Positions 8,236-17,687 are shown, counted from the stretch's first letter. The stretch: DNA of 64,000 nt from Paraburkholderia guartelaensis (GCF_004353905.1 NZ_SMOD01000031.1:1-64000), one strand, 5' to 3'. The notes: generated by a model not told the origin, from the letters alone. A program made the numbers and translations.

Positions 8236-9990
8236 ATGTCCGAAAAGCACTCCCCCGACGCAAAAGATTCCCATGATCCGCAGGGCATGCGCGGCGGACT
8301 GACGAACTACGGCGACACCGACTTCTCGCTGTTCCTTCGCAAGGCCTTCATCAAGGGCGCCGGATATACCGACGACGCGCTGGAGCGTCCCGTTATCGGC
8401 ATCACGAACACGGGCAGTGCGTACAACCCGTGCCATGGCAACGTGCCCCAGCTTCTCGAGGCGCTCAAGCGCGGCATTCTGCTGGCGGGCGGCTTGCCGA
8501 TGGAGTTCCCGACCATTTCCATTCATGAGAGCTTTTCGCAGCCAACCAGCATGTTCATGCGAAACCTCATGTCGATGGATACGGAGGAGATGATCCGCGC
8601 CCAGCCCATGGATGCGGTCGTGCTCATCGGCGGCTGTGACAAGACGGTGCCCGCGCAGTTGATGGGTGCAGCGTCTGCGGGCATTCCGGCCATTCAGCTC
8701 ATTACCGGGTCGATGGTGACGGGCGCGCATCGCGGCGAGCGCGTCGGCGCGTGTACGGATTGCCGCCGCTACTGGGGCAAGTTTCGCGCGGGCGAAGTCA
8801 CGGCGGAAGAGATCGCCGAGGTGAACGACCGCCTCGTGCCGAGCGTCGGCACCTGTGCCGTGATGGGCACGGCCAGCACGATGGCCTGCGTGGCGGAAGC
8901 CATGGGCATGACGATGCCGGGCGGGGCCTCGCCTCCGGCGGTGACGTCGGACCGCATGCGCGTGGCCGAGGAGACCGGCGCGCAAGTCGTGGAGATGGCG
9001 CGACGGCGGCTCACCATCGATCAGGTGCTCAGCGCCGAGTCGTTCGAGAACGGCTTGCGGGTGCTGCTGGCCATTGGCGGGTCGACGAACGGCATCGTGC
9101 ATCTTGCCGCGATCGCCGGGCGCATGGGTTTCGACATCGATCTGGACGCGGTGGACCGCATGGGCCGCGAAACGCCCGTGCTGCTCAACCTGAAGCCGTC
9201 CGGCGAGCACTACATGGAAGATTTTCATCGGGCGGGCGGCATGGCCACGCTGCTTCATGAACTGAAGCCGCTGCTGCATCTCGACGCCATGACCGTGACC
9301 GGCCGCACGTTGGGCGAGGAGATGGAGCGCGCCGGGCCGCGCTTCGCGCAGGACGTGGTGAAGCCGCTCAGCGCGCCGATTTACCCGCAGGGCGGCCTGG
9401 CCGTGCTGCGCGGCAATCTTGCGCCGGGCGGCGCGGTCATCAAGCAATCGGCCGCTTCTGCGGCGCTCATGGAGCACGAGGGCCGCGCCGTGGTGTTCGA
9501 AGACGCCACCGATATGGCGAACCGCATCGACTCCGACGACCTCGATGTGCATGCCGACGACGTGATCGTCCTCAAGCGCATCGGACCCAAAGGCGCGCCG
9601 GGCATGCCCGAGGCCGGCTATATCCCGATCCCGAAGAAGCTGGCGCGGGCCGGGGTGAAAGACATGGTACGGATTTCAGATGGCCGCATGAGCGGCACGG
9701 CATTCGGAACCATCGTGCTGCACGTCACGCCGGAAGCCGCCATCGGCGGCCCGCTTGCGCATGTCCGCAACGGCGACCGCATCCGCTTGAGCGTAGCAAA
9801 CCGCGAGATTGCCTTGCTCGTGGACGACGAAGAACTGCGGCGCCGGGCCCAGGCGAATCCGGTGACTGCGCCCACGGCAAGCCGCGGCTATCAGAAGCTC
9901 TTTCTCGACACCGTGACCCAGGCAGACAAGGGCGCCGATTTCGATTTCCTCCGGGCGGCCGAATCGCGAGGCGCAGTCCCCAGGAAGTAG
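8236..9990 (+). CDS. IlvD/Edd-family Fe-S dehydratase, substrate unassigned
   Basis: This 584-residue dehydratase acts on a dihydroxy acid or sugar acid. The cysteines expected to hold the Fe-S cluster are visible in AYNPCHGNVPQ, LIGGCDKTVPAQ and GTCAVMGTASTM. The C-terminal half has VRISDGRMSGTAFG and the family ending HVTPEAAIGGPLA. An extra cysteine pair (GACTDCRRYWGKF) lies between the second and third motifs. The ATG at 8236 is preferred over the one at 8227, because the ribosome site CCGAGG ends at 8226 and only the later codon has workable spacing. Neighbouring zwf, ppgK and a sugar kinase suggest a sugar-acid substrate. Branched-chain amino acid synthesis is the alternative. Confidence 0.8.
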   Translation: MSEKHSPDAKDSHDPQGMRGGLTNYGDTDFSLFLRKAFIKGAGYTDDALERPVIGITNTGSAYNPCHGNVPQLLEALKRGILLAGGLPMEFPTISIHESFSQPTSMFMRNLMSMDTEEMIRAQPMDAVVLIGGCDKTVPAQLMGAASAGIPAIQLITGSMVTGAHRGERVGACTDCRRYWGKFRAGEVTAEEIAEVNDRLVPSVGTCAVMGTASTMACVAEAMGMTMPGGASPPAVTSDRMRVAEETGAQVVEMARRRLTIDQVLSAESFENGLRVLLAIGGSTNGIVHLAAIAGRMGFDIDLDAVDRMGRETPVLLNLKPSGEHYMEDFHRAGGMATLLHELKPLLHLDAMTVTGRTLGEEMERAGPRFAQDVVKPLSAPIYPQGGLAVLRGNLAPGGAVIKQSAASAALMEHEGRAVVFEDATDMANRIDSDDLDVHADDVIVLKRIGPKGAPGMPEAGYIPIPKKLARAGVKDMVRISDGRMSGTAFGTIVLHVTPEAAIGGPLAHVRNGDRIRLSVANREIALLVDDEELRRRAQANPVTAPTASRGYQKLFLDTVTQADKGADFDFLRAAESRGAVPRK

Positions 9991-10024
9991 CTTGCGGGCC
10001 GGGAGAGCCGGGTGGCCGCGCTGC

Positions 10025-10052
10025 TTGCCCGGTGCCCTGATTCCGGTATAAT
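10025..10052 (+). promoter_or_regulatory. Sigma-70 promoter TTGCCC-N16-TATAAT
   Basis: A perfect -10 box TATAAT is at 10047-10052, with TTGCCC sixteen bases upstream. Transcription should start near 10059, immediately before the palindromic operator, and produce a leader of about 180 nt before the small gene at 10241. Confidence 0.65.
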
Positions 10053-10060
10053 GAAAGCTC

Positions 10061-10076
10061 GTTCGGAATATCGAAC
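10061..10076. promoter_or_regulatory. Palindrome GTTCGGAATATCGAAC, IclR-type operator overlapping the transcription start
   Basis: GTTCG and CGAAC arms flank a six-base AT-rich centre. This form is typical of IclR-family operators. Its place just downstream of the TATAAT box fits repression by blocking initiation. No IclR gene is in the window. Confidence 0.6.
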
Positions 10077-10240
10077 AAAGAAAAACAAGCAGTAGCAAAG
10101 CATCCAGAGTCGGACTGACCGACGCCAACCTGCCCTCCCGGGCAAGGTGGAAGCCCTCGAGGCGATGCGGCCGATTTACGGCAACGAAACGGGAACAGCC
10201 TGGCTGGCACCGGTTCGATCAACCTTTATCCGGAGCCACC
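10077..10240 (+). other. Structured 5' leader with several hairpins, no riboswitch class recognised
   Basis: The 160 bases between the operator and the small gene contain consecutive potential stems. These include GTCGG-loop-CCGAC (10109-10123), TGCCC-TCCC-GGGCA (10131-10144), and a GCCG/CGGC stem around ATTTA near 10170. The region matches no riboswitch consensus I can recall. It may be a regulatory leader for the two downstream genes, or only GC-rich DNA that folds by chance. Confidence 0.35.
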
Positions 10241-10558
10241 ATGCATCAAGATATCTCCTCCTCGTCGACCGTCTGTGAAGACCTGTCGCACTGCCTCCCC
10301 GGTTTCACGCTCACTCACACCGTGCATCTGGTGTCCGGACTGGATCTCGGCGTCGTGTCGACCGCCGCCGGCGTCCTCGACGGCGAACGGGTGGTCGTCG
10401 ACCGATGGGCCGTGACCCGCTTCGGTGACGTGCTCGAGCAAAAAATCGTATTTGGCGACATGACCGAACGGCGGGCGGCCCGGCTGCGCGAACAGCTCGC
10501 GGCCGTCGACGGTGTGTTGCGCGCGAAGATAGAGCATCATTTCGTTCGCGCCCGCTGA
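10241..10558 (+). CDS. Small protein, ACT-like fold suspected
   Basis: This 105-residue protein has no motif I recognise with certainty. Residues about 25-103 show an alternating strand/helix pattern: FTLTHTVHLVSG, then LDLGVVSTAAGVL, then RWAVTRFGDVLEQKIVFGD, then an RRAARLREQLAAVDGVL helix, then IEHHFVRAR. This order resembles small ACT regulatory subunits such as the IlvM type. A ribosome site GGAG lies 6 bp before the ATG. It stands between an IclR-operator promoter and a sugar kinase 43 bp downstream. A ligand-sensing role is a guess. Confidence 0.6.
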   Translation: MHQDISSSSTVCEDLSHCLPGFTLTHTVHLVSGLDLGVVSTAAGVLDGERVVVDRWAVTRFGDVLEQKIVFGDMTERRAARLREQLAAVDGVLRAKIEHHFVRAR

Positions 10559-10601
10559 AACCGTCGGCTGGCGCCGCCGATGCACTTAACGAGGAGCCAG
10601 G

Positions 10602-11570
10602 GTGCCAGACACCAGCGTTGAACAAGGGCAACACCCAAGCGTCTTTGTCGCGGACATCGGCGGCTCTTATGTGAGGCTCGGCGTATCGGACAGTCCGGGC
10701 AGCGTGCGCCTCGTCGAAAGCGTGCCGACGCCCATCGACAGTTGGGAGGCGTTTGGCGCGACCCTCGAAGCCCTCGCGGACCGTCATATTGGCGAGACCC
10801 GCTCGCCTCTCGTCATCTCGATGGCGGGGGCGATCGATCCCGCAAGCGGCGTGATTTGCGCGTCCAACGTTCCATGCGTCTCGGGCCGCGTGCTCGGCGC
10901 GGAGTTGTCTTCCCGGCTCAAGCGGCGCATCCGCATCGCCAACGATGCGGACTGCCTTGCATTGGCTGAGGCCGTCGAGGGCGCAGGTGCCGGCCACGAT
11001 GTGGTGTTTGGCGTGGTCCTCGGCTCCGGTGTCGGCGGCGGACTCGTCGTGGGCGGCCGTGTAGTCGGCGGCGCGACCGGCATAGCGGGAGAGTGGGGGC
11101 ACGGACTGCCTGTCAGCACGCACGTCGACTTCGACGGCACGGGTCACGCAGAGCCCGTGAACGCATTGCGTTGCGCTTGCGGGCGCGTGGGCTGCGTCGA
11201 TACCATCGGCGGGGCACGCGGTCTGGAACGGCTCAACGCGCTCCTGCATGGCGAGCAGAAAGACAGCCACGCCCTTCTCGACGACTGGCAGCAAGGCAGC
11301 GATCGCGCGCGGCGCACCGTTTCCGCCTGGCTCGCGCTGGTATCGGAGCCCCTCGCAGCCGTAGTCAACATCACGGGCGCTTCGGTCGTCCCGGTTTGCG
11401 GCGGCCTTTCAAATGTGGCGCCATTGATCGATGCGCTGGATGCGGCCGTGCGCGGGCGCACGCTGCGGCAGTTTCGCGAACGCGTCGTCGTTCCGGGCGC
11501 GTTTCGGCATGACGGCGGACTCATCGGCGCGGCCATCATCGCGAGGCAGGACGACTGGCGGGAGCCGTAA
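10602..11570 (+). CDS. ROK-family sugar kinase (glucokinase / N-acetylhexosamine kinase type)
   Basis: This 322-residue kinase starts at GTG with the ribosome site GAGGA 6 bp upstream. The N-terminal phosphate loop is FVADIGGSYVRLGV. The middle contains IANDADCLALAEAV and VLGSGVGGGLVVGG. The ROK zinc motif CACGRVGCVDTIGG keeps the three cysteines. Unlike the PpgK protein at 5517-6356, it carries the canonical Zn cluster, so it belongs to the ATP-dependent ROK branch. The substrate (glucose, fructose, an N-acetyl amino sugar or allose) cannot be read from the sequence. It is co-oriented with the small gene at 10241. Confidence 0.85.
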   Translation: MPDTSVEQGQHPSVFVADIGGSYVRLGVSDSPGSVRLVESVPTPIDSWEAFGATLEALADRHIGETRSPLVISMAGAIDPASGVICASNVPCVSGRVLGAELSSRLKRRIRIANDADCLALAEAVEGAGAGHDVVFGVVLGSGVGGGLVVGGRVVGGATGIAGEWGHGLPVSTHVDFDGTGHAEPVNALRCACGRVGCVDTIGGARGLERLNALLHGEQKDSHALLDDWQQGSDRARRTVSAWLALVSEPLAAVVNITGASVVPVCGGLSNVAPLIDALDAAVRGRTLRQFRERVVVPGAFRHDGGLIGAAIIARQDDWREP

Positions 11571-11683
11571 CGCGCGCCGTGATTGCAAGCACAAGAAAAA
11601 TGGGCTTCCGACGCCTAAACTAATCTATGAAGCCAGACGGCTATCGGTCAGCGTATCGGTCAGCGGCTACCGGGGTGAGCATC

Positions 11684-12379
11684 ATGAAAGCGCGTGAATT
11701 GTGCAGACTCCTGCTCGTGCTCGTGGCGCTATGCATCAGCGCCGGGGCGAGCGCGGGTCGCGGCGGCGGCTGGGTACATGGCGGCGGCGGCGGTGGCTGG
11801 GGCGGTGGCGGAGGCGGTGGTTACGGCGGCGGCTGGGGCGGCGGCTATGGTGGCGTGAATCACAGCAGCAGCGGCTGGAGCGGCGGCTACCACGGCAGCT
11901 ATAACGGCGGCACCTGGTATCACGGCGGTTATTACCACGGCGGCTACTACCATGGCGGTTACTACCACGGCTACGGCTGGTATCACGGCGGCTACTATCA
12001 CGGCTGGTACGGCTGCTGCGGTTCGGCGAGCGTCGGCTTCTACTTCGGCCCCGGCTTCATCTACGGCTATCCGTTCTATCCGTACTACTATCCGCCGTAC
12101 GTCGCGAGCGTCTACTACCCGTACGTTTCCGGCGACTTCTCACAGCCCACGCAGTGGATCGAACAAGGCCAGGGTCAGGCCCAGGTCGAGCCCCAGTATG
12201 GCGGCGCCAATATGTACGATCAAAACGAACAGTACGGACAAGGCGGCCAAGGCGGGCAGGGTGGCGAGGCGCCCTACGGCGTCTGGTACTACTGCGTCGC
12301 GTCGCAGACCTACTACCCGTATGTGCGGACCTGCCCAGGCGGCTGGCAGCAGGTTCCCGCGCGGCCACCTGACAGTTGA
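11684..12379 (+). CDS. Secreted Gly/Tyr/His-rich repeat protein
   Basis: This 231-residue protein carries a clear signal peptide (RLLLVLVALCISAGASA, cleaved at about residue 25). The start at 11684 is chosen because GGGGTGA precedes it and the signal begins there. Residues 26-65 are glycine-rich, then a tandem YHGGY repeat follows, then a Tyr/Pro-rich stretch, and finally a conserved-looking tail WYYCVASQTYYPYVRTCPGGW with two cysteines. Similar tails occur in uncharacterised proteobacterial envelope proteins. The His/Tyr-rich repeats could bind metal or pack at the cell surface. Function unknown. Confidence 0.75.
   Translation: MKARELCRLLLVLVALCISAGASAGRGGGWVHGGGGGGWGGGGGGGYGGGWGGGYGGVNHSSSGWSGGYHGSYNGGTWYHGGYYHGGYYHGGYYHGYGWYHGGYYHGWYGCCGSASVGFYFGPGFIYGYPFYPYYYPPYVASVYYPYVSGDFSQPTQWIEQGQGQAQVEPQYGGANMYDQNEQYGQGGQGGQGGEAPYGVWYYCVASQTYYPYVRTCPGGWQQVPARPPDS
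11921..12006 (+). repeat. In-frame 15-bp tandem repeat encoding HGGYY units
   Basis: Units CACGGCGGTTATTAC, CACGGCGGCTACTAC and CATGGCGGTTACTAC follow each other directly. A degenerate copy and two further HGGYYHG units come next. Third-position changes between units keep the peptide constant, so the repeat is under protein-level selection or is being homogenised. Confidence 0.8.
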
Positions 12380-12466
12380 ATGACGGCGCGTCAGCGCACC
12401 GCGTAGCGTTCGGCGTCGGCGTGCCGGAACGTCAGGCCATGGCCGTGGCGCGCGAGGTCGCCTGGC

Positions 12467-13531
12467 GTGCTCGCTGCCACTGCAGCAGGCACGGCGATTG
12501 CTCCAGATACCAGGTTCATCCCAAAGCAGCCTGGACACCAATTGATCTCCCGAGACTTCATTGCCATAGGCACATCGTCGGGCGGCGTCGATGCGCTTCG
12601 AAGTCTTGTGTCCGGGCTTCCGCCCGACCTGCAGGCGACGATCGCGATCGTGCTCCACGTGGGCAGCCATTACAGCCATCTGCCGTCGCTGCTCAGCAGC
12701 GCGGGCCCGCTGCGTGCGGTGCATGCCGAGGACGGCGAAACCTGGTCGCCCGGCCGGATTTACGTGGCGCCCCCCGACCAGCACATGATCGTGGAGGGCT
12801 CGCGCCTGCGTCTCGTGCATGCCGCGAAGGAAAACTTTGCCCGCCCGGCCATCGACCCGCTGTTTCGCAGCGTGGCCGCCGAACTCGGGCCGCGCGGCAT
12901 CGGCGTGATTCTCACGGGCCTGCTCGACGACGGCGCGGCCGGTCTCGAGGCCATTCAGGCCTGTGGCGGCACCGGGGTCGTCCAGGACCCGTCCGACGCC
13001 TTCGCAAGCGAGATGCCCCTCAACGCCGCGCCGTTCGCCGACTACATCTTGCCGCTCGCGGGCATGGCCCACCGGCTCGTGGAACTGACAGGGCGCGTGC
13101 CGCCCGCAACGGCCGACGAGGTCCTCGTAAGGCGCCGCGCCGCCGAACTCATCAGCACGGAGCAGCGCGCGTGGCGCGAGGGCAATGGACTGGCCGGCGA
13201 TCTGAGCCGCCTCGGCACGCCTTCGACGTTCACGTGTCCCGAGTGCAACGGCACGCTCTGGCGCCTCGACTACTCGCGTCTGCTGCGCTATCGCTGCCAC
13301 ACGGGCGACGCCTACACGGCGTCCTCGCTCAACCGGGGGCGCAGCCGCGACGTGGAGCGGGCCCTGCGCGACGCCCTGCGTGCGCTGCGCGAGCGCGAAA
13401 CGATGAGCCGGGCCCAGAGCGAGCACTACAGGCTGTGCGGCGACTTCGATGCACAGCAGCGCGAGGAGGCAACCGCGCGGCGTGCGGGCGAGGCGGCAGG
13501 ACTATTGCAGTCGATGCTCCTGGAGGGATAA
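12467..13531 (+). CDS. CheB-type protein-glutamate methylesterase without receiver domain
   Basis: This 354-residue protein has a CheB catalytic domain at residues about 28-205. The serine motif is AIGTSSGGVDAL, the histidine is in IVLHVGSHYSHLP, and the aspartate is in LTGLLDDGAAGLEA. A C-terminal region follows with a CxxC pair (FTCPECNGTLWRLD) and a charged helix. There is no N-terminal receiver domain. The GTG at 12467 has GAGG 9 bp upstream; TTG at 12542 is a possible shorter start. The gene is 76 bp upstream of a CheB-CheR-kinase fusion gene and is probably its partner in a non-chemotactic or adaptation-type signalling pathway. Confidence 0.85.
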   Translation: MLAATAAGTAIAPDTRFIPKQPGHQLISRDFIAIGTSSGGVDALRSLVSGLPPDLQATIAIVLHVGSHYSHLPSLLSSAGPLRAVHAEDGETWSPGRIYVAPPDQHMIVEGSRLRLVHAAKENFARPAIDPLFRSVAAELGPRGIGVILTGLLDDGAAGLEAIQACGGTGVVQDPSDAFASEMPLNAAPFADYILPLAGMAHRLVELTGRVPPATADEVLVRRRAAELISTEQRAWREGNGLAGDLSRLGTPSTFTCPECNGTLWRLDYSRLLRYRCHTGDAYTASSLNRGRSRDVERALRDALRALRERETMSRAQSEHYRLCGDFDAQQREEATARRAGEAAGLLQSMLLEG

Positions 13532-13607
13532 TGTCGGCGCAGCACCCGCGTCCTAAGGAACGCGCGAGTGCAAACGCAATTCATCCCACCTTCAGGACCT
13601 GGCAACC

Positions 13608-16600
13608 ATGCCGAAACGACGTGGCCATATGCCCCGCAGCCAGACCAATTATCCGATCGTCGGTATCGGCGCATCGGCAGGCGGCCTTAGCGCGCTGCTG
13701 GCCTTCTTCGACGCCCTGCCTTCCCGCACCTCGATGGCGTTCGTGGTGGTCGTGCATCTCGCGCCCGACCACGAAAGCAGTATGGCTGCGCTGCTGCGCA
13801 AGGCGACCGACATGCCCGTGGTGGAGGTAACGAGCCCGACGCCCATCGAGCCCGACCATGTGTACGTCATCGCACCGTCACTCGATCTCGCGATGGTCGA
13901 CGACTATCTGCGCGTTTCCCCTAGTCAGCCCCAGGAAGGCCGCCGCGCGGCGATCGATGTGTTCTTCCGCACGCTCGCCGAAACGCATCACGAGCGCGCC
14001 ATCGGCATCGTGCTCTCGGGTGCGGGCTCGGACGGCTCCGCCGGCCTCTCGCGCGTCAAGGAAATGGGCGGCATCACGTTTGCCCAGGATCCCTCGGAGG
14101 CGGAATACGACAGCATGCCGCGCAGCGCCATCGCCACCGGCATGGTCGACTTCGTCACCACCGCGGCGGAGATGCCGCAGCGGCTGATGGACCTCTGGTC
14201 GACGACGAAGGAAATTCAGCTGCCCGTCGCGGAAAGCGAGGAGCGGCGCGAAGAGCATATCAACGAGGCGGCCGAGCGGGCGCTGCGCGAGATCATGATC
14301 ATCCTGCGCACGCGCACGGCGCACGATTTCCGCCACTACAAGCGCGCCACGGTCCTGCGCCGCATCGAGCGGCGCTTGCAGGTCAACGGCATCACCGACC
14401 TGCAGGCGTATCGCGACCATCTGCATATGCATCCCGAGGAAACCCAGGCGCTGCTGCAGGACATGCTCATCAGCGTCACCAACTTCTTCCGCGACAAAGA
14501 GGCGTTCGACGTGCTCGAGCGCGAAGTCCTGCCGCAGCTATTCGAAGGGCGTGGGGAACAGGAGCGCATCCGCGTGTGGTCGGTGGGCTGCGCCACGGGC
14601 GAAGAGGCCTATTCGCTGGCGATGCTGCTCCAGGAGCGCTCGCTCAAGTCGACGGAAGGTACCTCGTTCCAGGTCTTCGCGACCGACATCGACGAACGCG
14701 CGATTTCGTTCGCGCGCACGGGCCTCTTCCCCGACTCGATCCTCGCCGACGTCACGCCGGCACGCGTGCGCCAGTTCTTCTCCAAGGACGCCGCGCACTA
14801 CCGTGTGAAGAAAGAGCTGCGCGAGCACATGCTGTTCGCGCATCACAACGTGCTGAGCGATCCGCCGTTCTCGCGCCTCGACCTGATCTGCTGCCGCAAC
14901 CTGCTGATCTATCTGGATCGCGAAGCGCAGATCGAAATCCTCAAGATGTTCCACTTCGCGCTGCGCCCGGGCGGCGTGCTGTTCCTCGGCAGTTCCGAAT
15001 CCGCGGACAGCGTGAGTTCGATGTTCACCGTGGTGGACAAGCGCAACCGCATTTACCGCGCGAACATGGCGGTGCGCGGCGACACGCCCGTGCCCGTGGC
15101 GATTTCCGGCACGATGAACGCGCGGCCCGTGGTCGCGACCGTGCAGCCGCCGGGCCGCCGCCGCTTTTCGTTCGGCGATCTGCACCAGCGCCTCGTCGAG
15201 CAGTACGCGCCGCCTAGCGTGCTGGTGAGCCGCGATTCGGAAATCGTGCATCTTTCCGACCGCGCGGGCCGCTTCCTCCAGTATTCGGGCGGCGAGCCTT
15301 CGCACAACATCGTCGCCGCCGTGCGCCCGGAATTGCGGCTCGAGCTGCGCACCGCGATCTACCAGGCGCTGCACACGAACCGCAGCGTCGAGGCGCGGCG
15401 CGTGCGCCTCGTGCGCGACGGCCGCTCGTATTTCGTCAACATGACGGCGCGGCCGGTGCACGATCCTGAAGCCAATGCCGACTTCGTGCTCGTGCTCTTC
15501 GACGAAGTCGAAGACAGCATGAGCGGGGTGGAAACGGCTTCCGTGGATGTGCAGAAGGACCCGATCATCACGCAGCTCGAACGCGAATTGCAGCGCACGA
15601 AGGAGCAGTTGCAGTCGACCATCGAGCAGTCGGAAACCTCGACGGAAGAATTGAAGGCATCCAACGAGGAACTGCAGGCGATCAACGAAGAACTGCGCTC
15701 GGCGACCGAGGAACTCGAAACCAGCAAGGAAGAGCTGCAGTCGATCAACGAGGAACTCACCACTGTCAACGCGGAGCTGAAGTCGAAGGTCGAAGAAACC
15801 AGCAAGATCAACGACGACTTGCAGAACCTGATCGCGGCGAACGATATCGGCACGATCTTCGTGGACCGCAACATCTGCATCAAGCGCTACACGCCGCGCG
15901 CGACCGACGTGTTCAGCATCATTCCCTCGGATATCGGCCGCTCGCTGCTCGACATCACGCACCGGCTCGAATACGACAAGCTCGCGGACGACGCGGCCGA
16001 AGCCTTCGACTCGCTGCGCCTGATCGAGCGCGAGCTGAAGAGCAACGATGGGCGCTGGTATCTCGCGCGCTTCGTGCCGTACCGCACGACCGAAGACCGC
16101 ATCGACGGCGCGGTGCTCTCGTTCATCGACATCACCGGGCGCCGCCAGGCCGAGGACCAGCTCCGCGAAGGCGAGCGGCGCATGCGCATCGTCGCCGAGG
16201 GCACGAAGGACTACGCGATCATCACGTTCGACGACGAAGGCTACATCACGAGCTGGAACGCGGGCGCGGAACGCATTTTCGGTTATACGGAGGCCGAAAT
16301 GATCGGCCAGTCCGCCGATCTGCTCTCGACCGAAGAAGACCGCGTGAACAAGGTCGCCGACCGCGAGTTCGCGCTGGCGCGCCAGCATGGCCGCACCGAC
16401 GAGGAACGCTGGCACCTGCGCAAGGACGGCACGCGCTTTTTCGCGAGCGGCGTGCTTTCGCGCCTCGATGAAGCGGGCGTGAGCGGCTTTGCCAAGATCG
16501 CACGCGATCTGGGCGAACTCGTGCCCGCGGACGCGGACGTGCGCGACTCCACGCTTGAACAGGTGCGCGACGCCGGCGAGCGCGACGGGCAGCGGCGCCA

Positions 16601-17687
16601 GGACGAGTTTCTCGCCGTGGTGTCGCACGAACTCAAGCATCCGCTCAATCTGATCTCGGCGAGCGCCGAACTCATTGCGCGGGCGCCGGAAACGCGTCAG
16701 AGCCTGAACCTCACGCGCGCCGCGGACACGATCCGGCGCACCGTGGTCGGCCAGGCGCAGATCATCGATGACCTGCTGGATATTTCGCGCGTGCGCACCG
16801 GCAAGCTCTCGGTCATGCGCTCGGCGGTGGATATGCGCGAGATCGTGCAGCGCGTTTGCCACGCCGTGCAGTTCGAGGCGCAGCAGCGCGGCATTGCGCT
16901 GAATGTTTCGATCACGGATACGCCGGTGATCCTGCATGCCGATTTCACGCGCATCGAGCAGATTGTCTGGAACCTCATCAGCAATGCGATGAAGTTCACC
17001 AATCGCGGTGCGGTGACCGTCTCGCTGGAGGTTATCGGCGACGAAGCCGTGCTGCGCGTGGCGGATACCGGCAGCGGTATCGAGCCGGCGCTGCTGCCGC
17101 ACATCTTCGACATGTACAAACAGAGCCGCCAGTCCGCCGCGCGGCGCTCGGGTCTCGGCATCGGCCTCGCGCTCGTCAGGGAACTCGTGACGATCCACGG
17201 CGGCAGCGTGCACGCCGAGTCGCAAGGCCTGGGGCGCGGCGCGACGTTCACGGTTGCACTGCCGATGCAGCGTTCGTTCGCGCATGCGGACAGCCGGCAC
17301 GGCGCGGCCATGGCGTCGCTGCAAGGGCTCCATATCCTGATGGTCGACGACGACGCCACTACGGTCGAAACCTTCAAGCTGCTGCTGGAGAGCGAAGGCG
17401 CGGACGTGCAGACGGCGACGAGCGGCGAGGAAGCGCTGACGCTGCTCAACGGCAACGCGCCGGATCTCGTGCTCTCCGATCTCGGCATGCCGGGCATGGA
17501 CGGGTACGAGTTCATCGGCAAGCTGCGTGCGCAGCCCACGCTCGAATCGGTGATCTGCATTGCGCTGAGCGGCTTTGGCCAGGAAGCCGATGTGGAGCAG
17601 TCGAGGGAGGCGGGTTTCGACGCGCACCTCAAGAAGCCGATCCAGCTCGAAGACCTGCTGGCGACTTTCGCGCGCTTGCGCCGCTAG
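13608..17687 (+). CDS. CheB-CheR-PAS-histidine kinase-receiver fusion protein
   Basis: This is a 1359-residue multi-domain signalling protein. A CheB domain (about 17-200) keeps its Ser (GASAGGLS, residue 23), His50 and Asp142. A CheR methyltransferase (about 218-485) has the SAM motif VWSVGCATGEEAYSLAM. A long coiled coil with repeated EEL units spans about 640-730. Two PAS domains cover about 745-975. A HisKA motif FLAVVSHELKHPLN has its phospho-acceptor His near 1006. A HATPase region with GSGIEPALLPHIF and GLGIGLALV follows, and then a receiver domain with the phosphorylated Asp near 1291 (LSDLGMPGMDG). It is predicted cytoplasmic, since no membrane segment is seen. Such fusions are common in environmental proteobacteria but their substrates are mostly unknown. 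Confidence 0.92.
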   Translation: MPKRRGHMPRSQTNYPIVGIGASAGGLSALLAFFDALPSRTSMAFVVVVHLAPDHESSMAALLRKATDMPVVEVTSPTPIEPDHVYVIAPSLDLAMVDDYLRVSPSQPQEGRRAAIDVFFRTLAETHHERAIGIVLSGAGSDGSAGLSRVKEMGGITFAQDPSEAEYDSMPRSAIATGMVDFVTTAAEMPQRLMDLWSTTKEIQLPVAESEERREEHINEAAERALREIMIILRTRTAHDFRHYKRATVLRRIERRLQVNGITDLQAYRDHLHMHPEETQALLQDMLISVTNFFRDKEAFDVLEREVLPQLFEGRGEQERIRVWSVGCATGEEAYSLAMLLQERSLKSTEGTSFQVFATDIDERAISFARTGLFPDSILADVTPARVRQFFSKDAAHYRVKKELREHMLFAHHNVLSDPPFSRLDLICCRNLLIYLDREAQIEILKMFHFALRPGGVLFLGSSESADSVSSMFTVVDKRNRIYRANMAVRGDTPVPVAISGTMNARPVVATVQPPGRRRFSFGDLHQRLVEQYAPPSVLVSRDSEIVHLSDRAGRFLQYSGGEPSHNIVAAVRPELRLELRTAIYQALHTNRSVEARRVRLVRDGRSYFVNMTARPVHDPEANADFVLVLFDEVEDSMSGVETASVDVQKDPIITQLERELQRTKEQLQSTIEQSETSTEELKASNEELQAINEELRSATEELETSKEELQSINEELTTVNAELKSKVEETSKINDDLQNLIAANDIGTIFVDRNICIKRYTPRATDVFSIIPSDIGRSLLDITHRLEYDKLADDAAEAFDSLRLIERELKSNDGRWYLARFVPYRTTEDRIDGAVLSFIDITGRRQAEDQLREGERRMRIVAEGTKDYAIITFDDEGYITSWNAGAERIFGYTEAEMIGQSADLLSTEEDRVNKVADREFALARQHGRTDEERWHLRKDGTRFFASGVLSRLDEAGVSGFAKIARDLGELVPADADVRDSTLEQVRDAGERDGQRRQDEFLAVVSHELKHPLNLISASAELIARAPETRQSLNLTRAADTIRRTVVGQAQIIDDLLDISRVRTGKLSVMRSAVDMREIVQRVCHAVQFEAQQRGIALNVSITDTPVILHADFTRIEQIVWNLISNAMKFTNRGAVTVSLEVIGDEAVLRVADTGSGIEPALLPHIFDMYKQSRQSAARRSGLGIGLALVRELVTIHGGSVHAESQGLGRGATFTVALPMQRSFAHADSRHGAAMASLQGLHILMVDDDATTVETFKLLLESEGADVQTATSGEEALTLLNGNAPDLVLSDLGMPGMDGYEFIGKLRAQPTLESVICIALSGFGQEADVEQSREAGFDAHLKKPIQLEDLLATFARLRR

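Noticed and set aside
10077..10240. Known riboswitch in the leader of the ACT-like gene
   Set aside because: I compared it from memory with TPP, SAM, SAH, cobalamin, guanidine and ZTP motifs and found no match, so no class was assigned.
14538..17627. Very long open frame antisense to the CheB-CheR-kinase gene
   Set aside because: It mirrors codon third positions of the high-GC kinase gene, gives a His/Arg-rich low-complexity product and matches no family.
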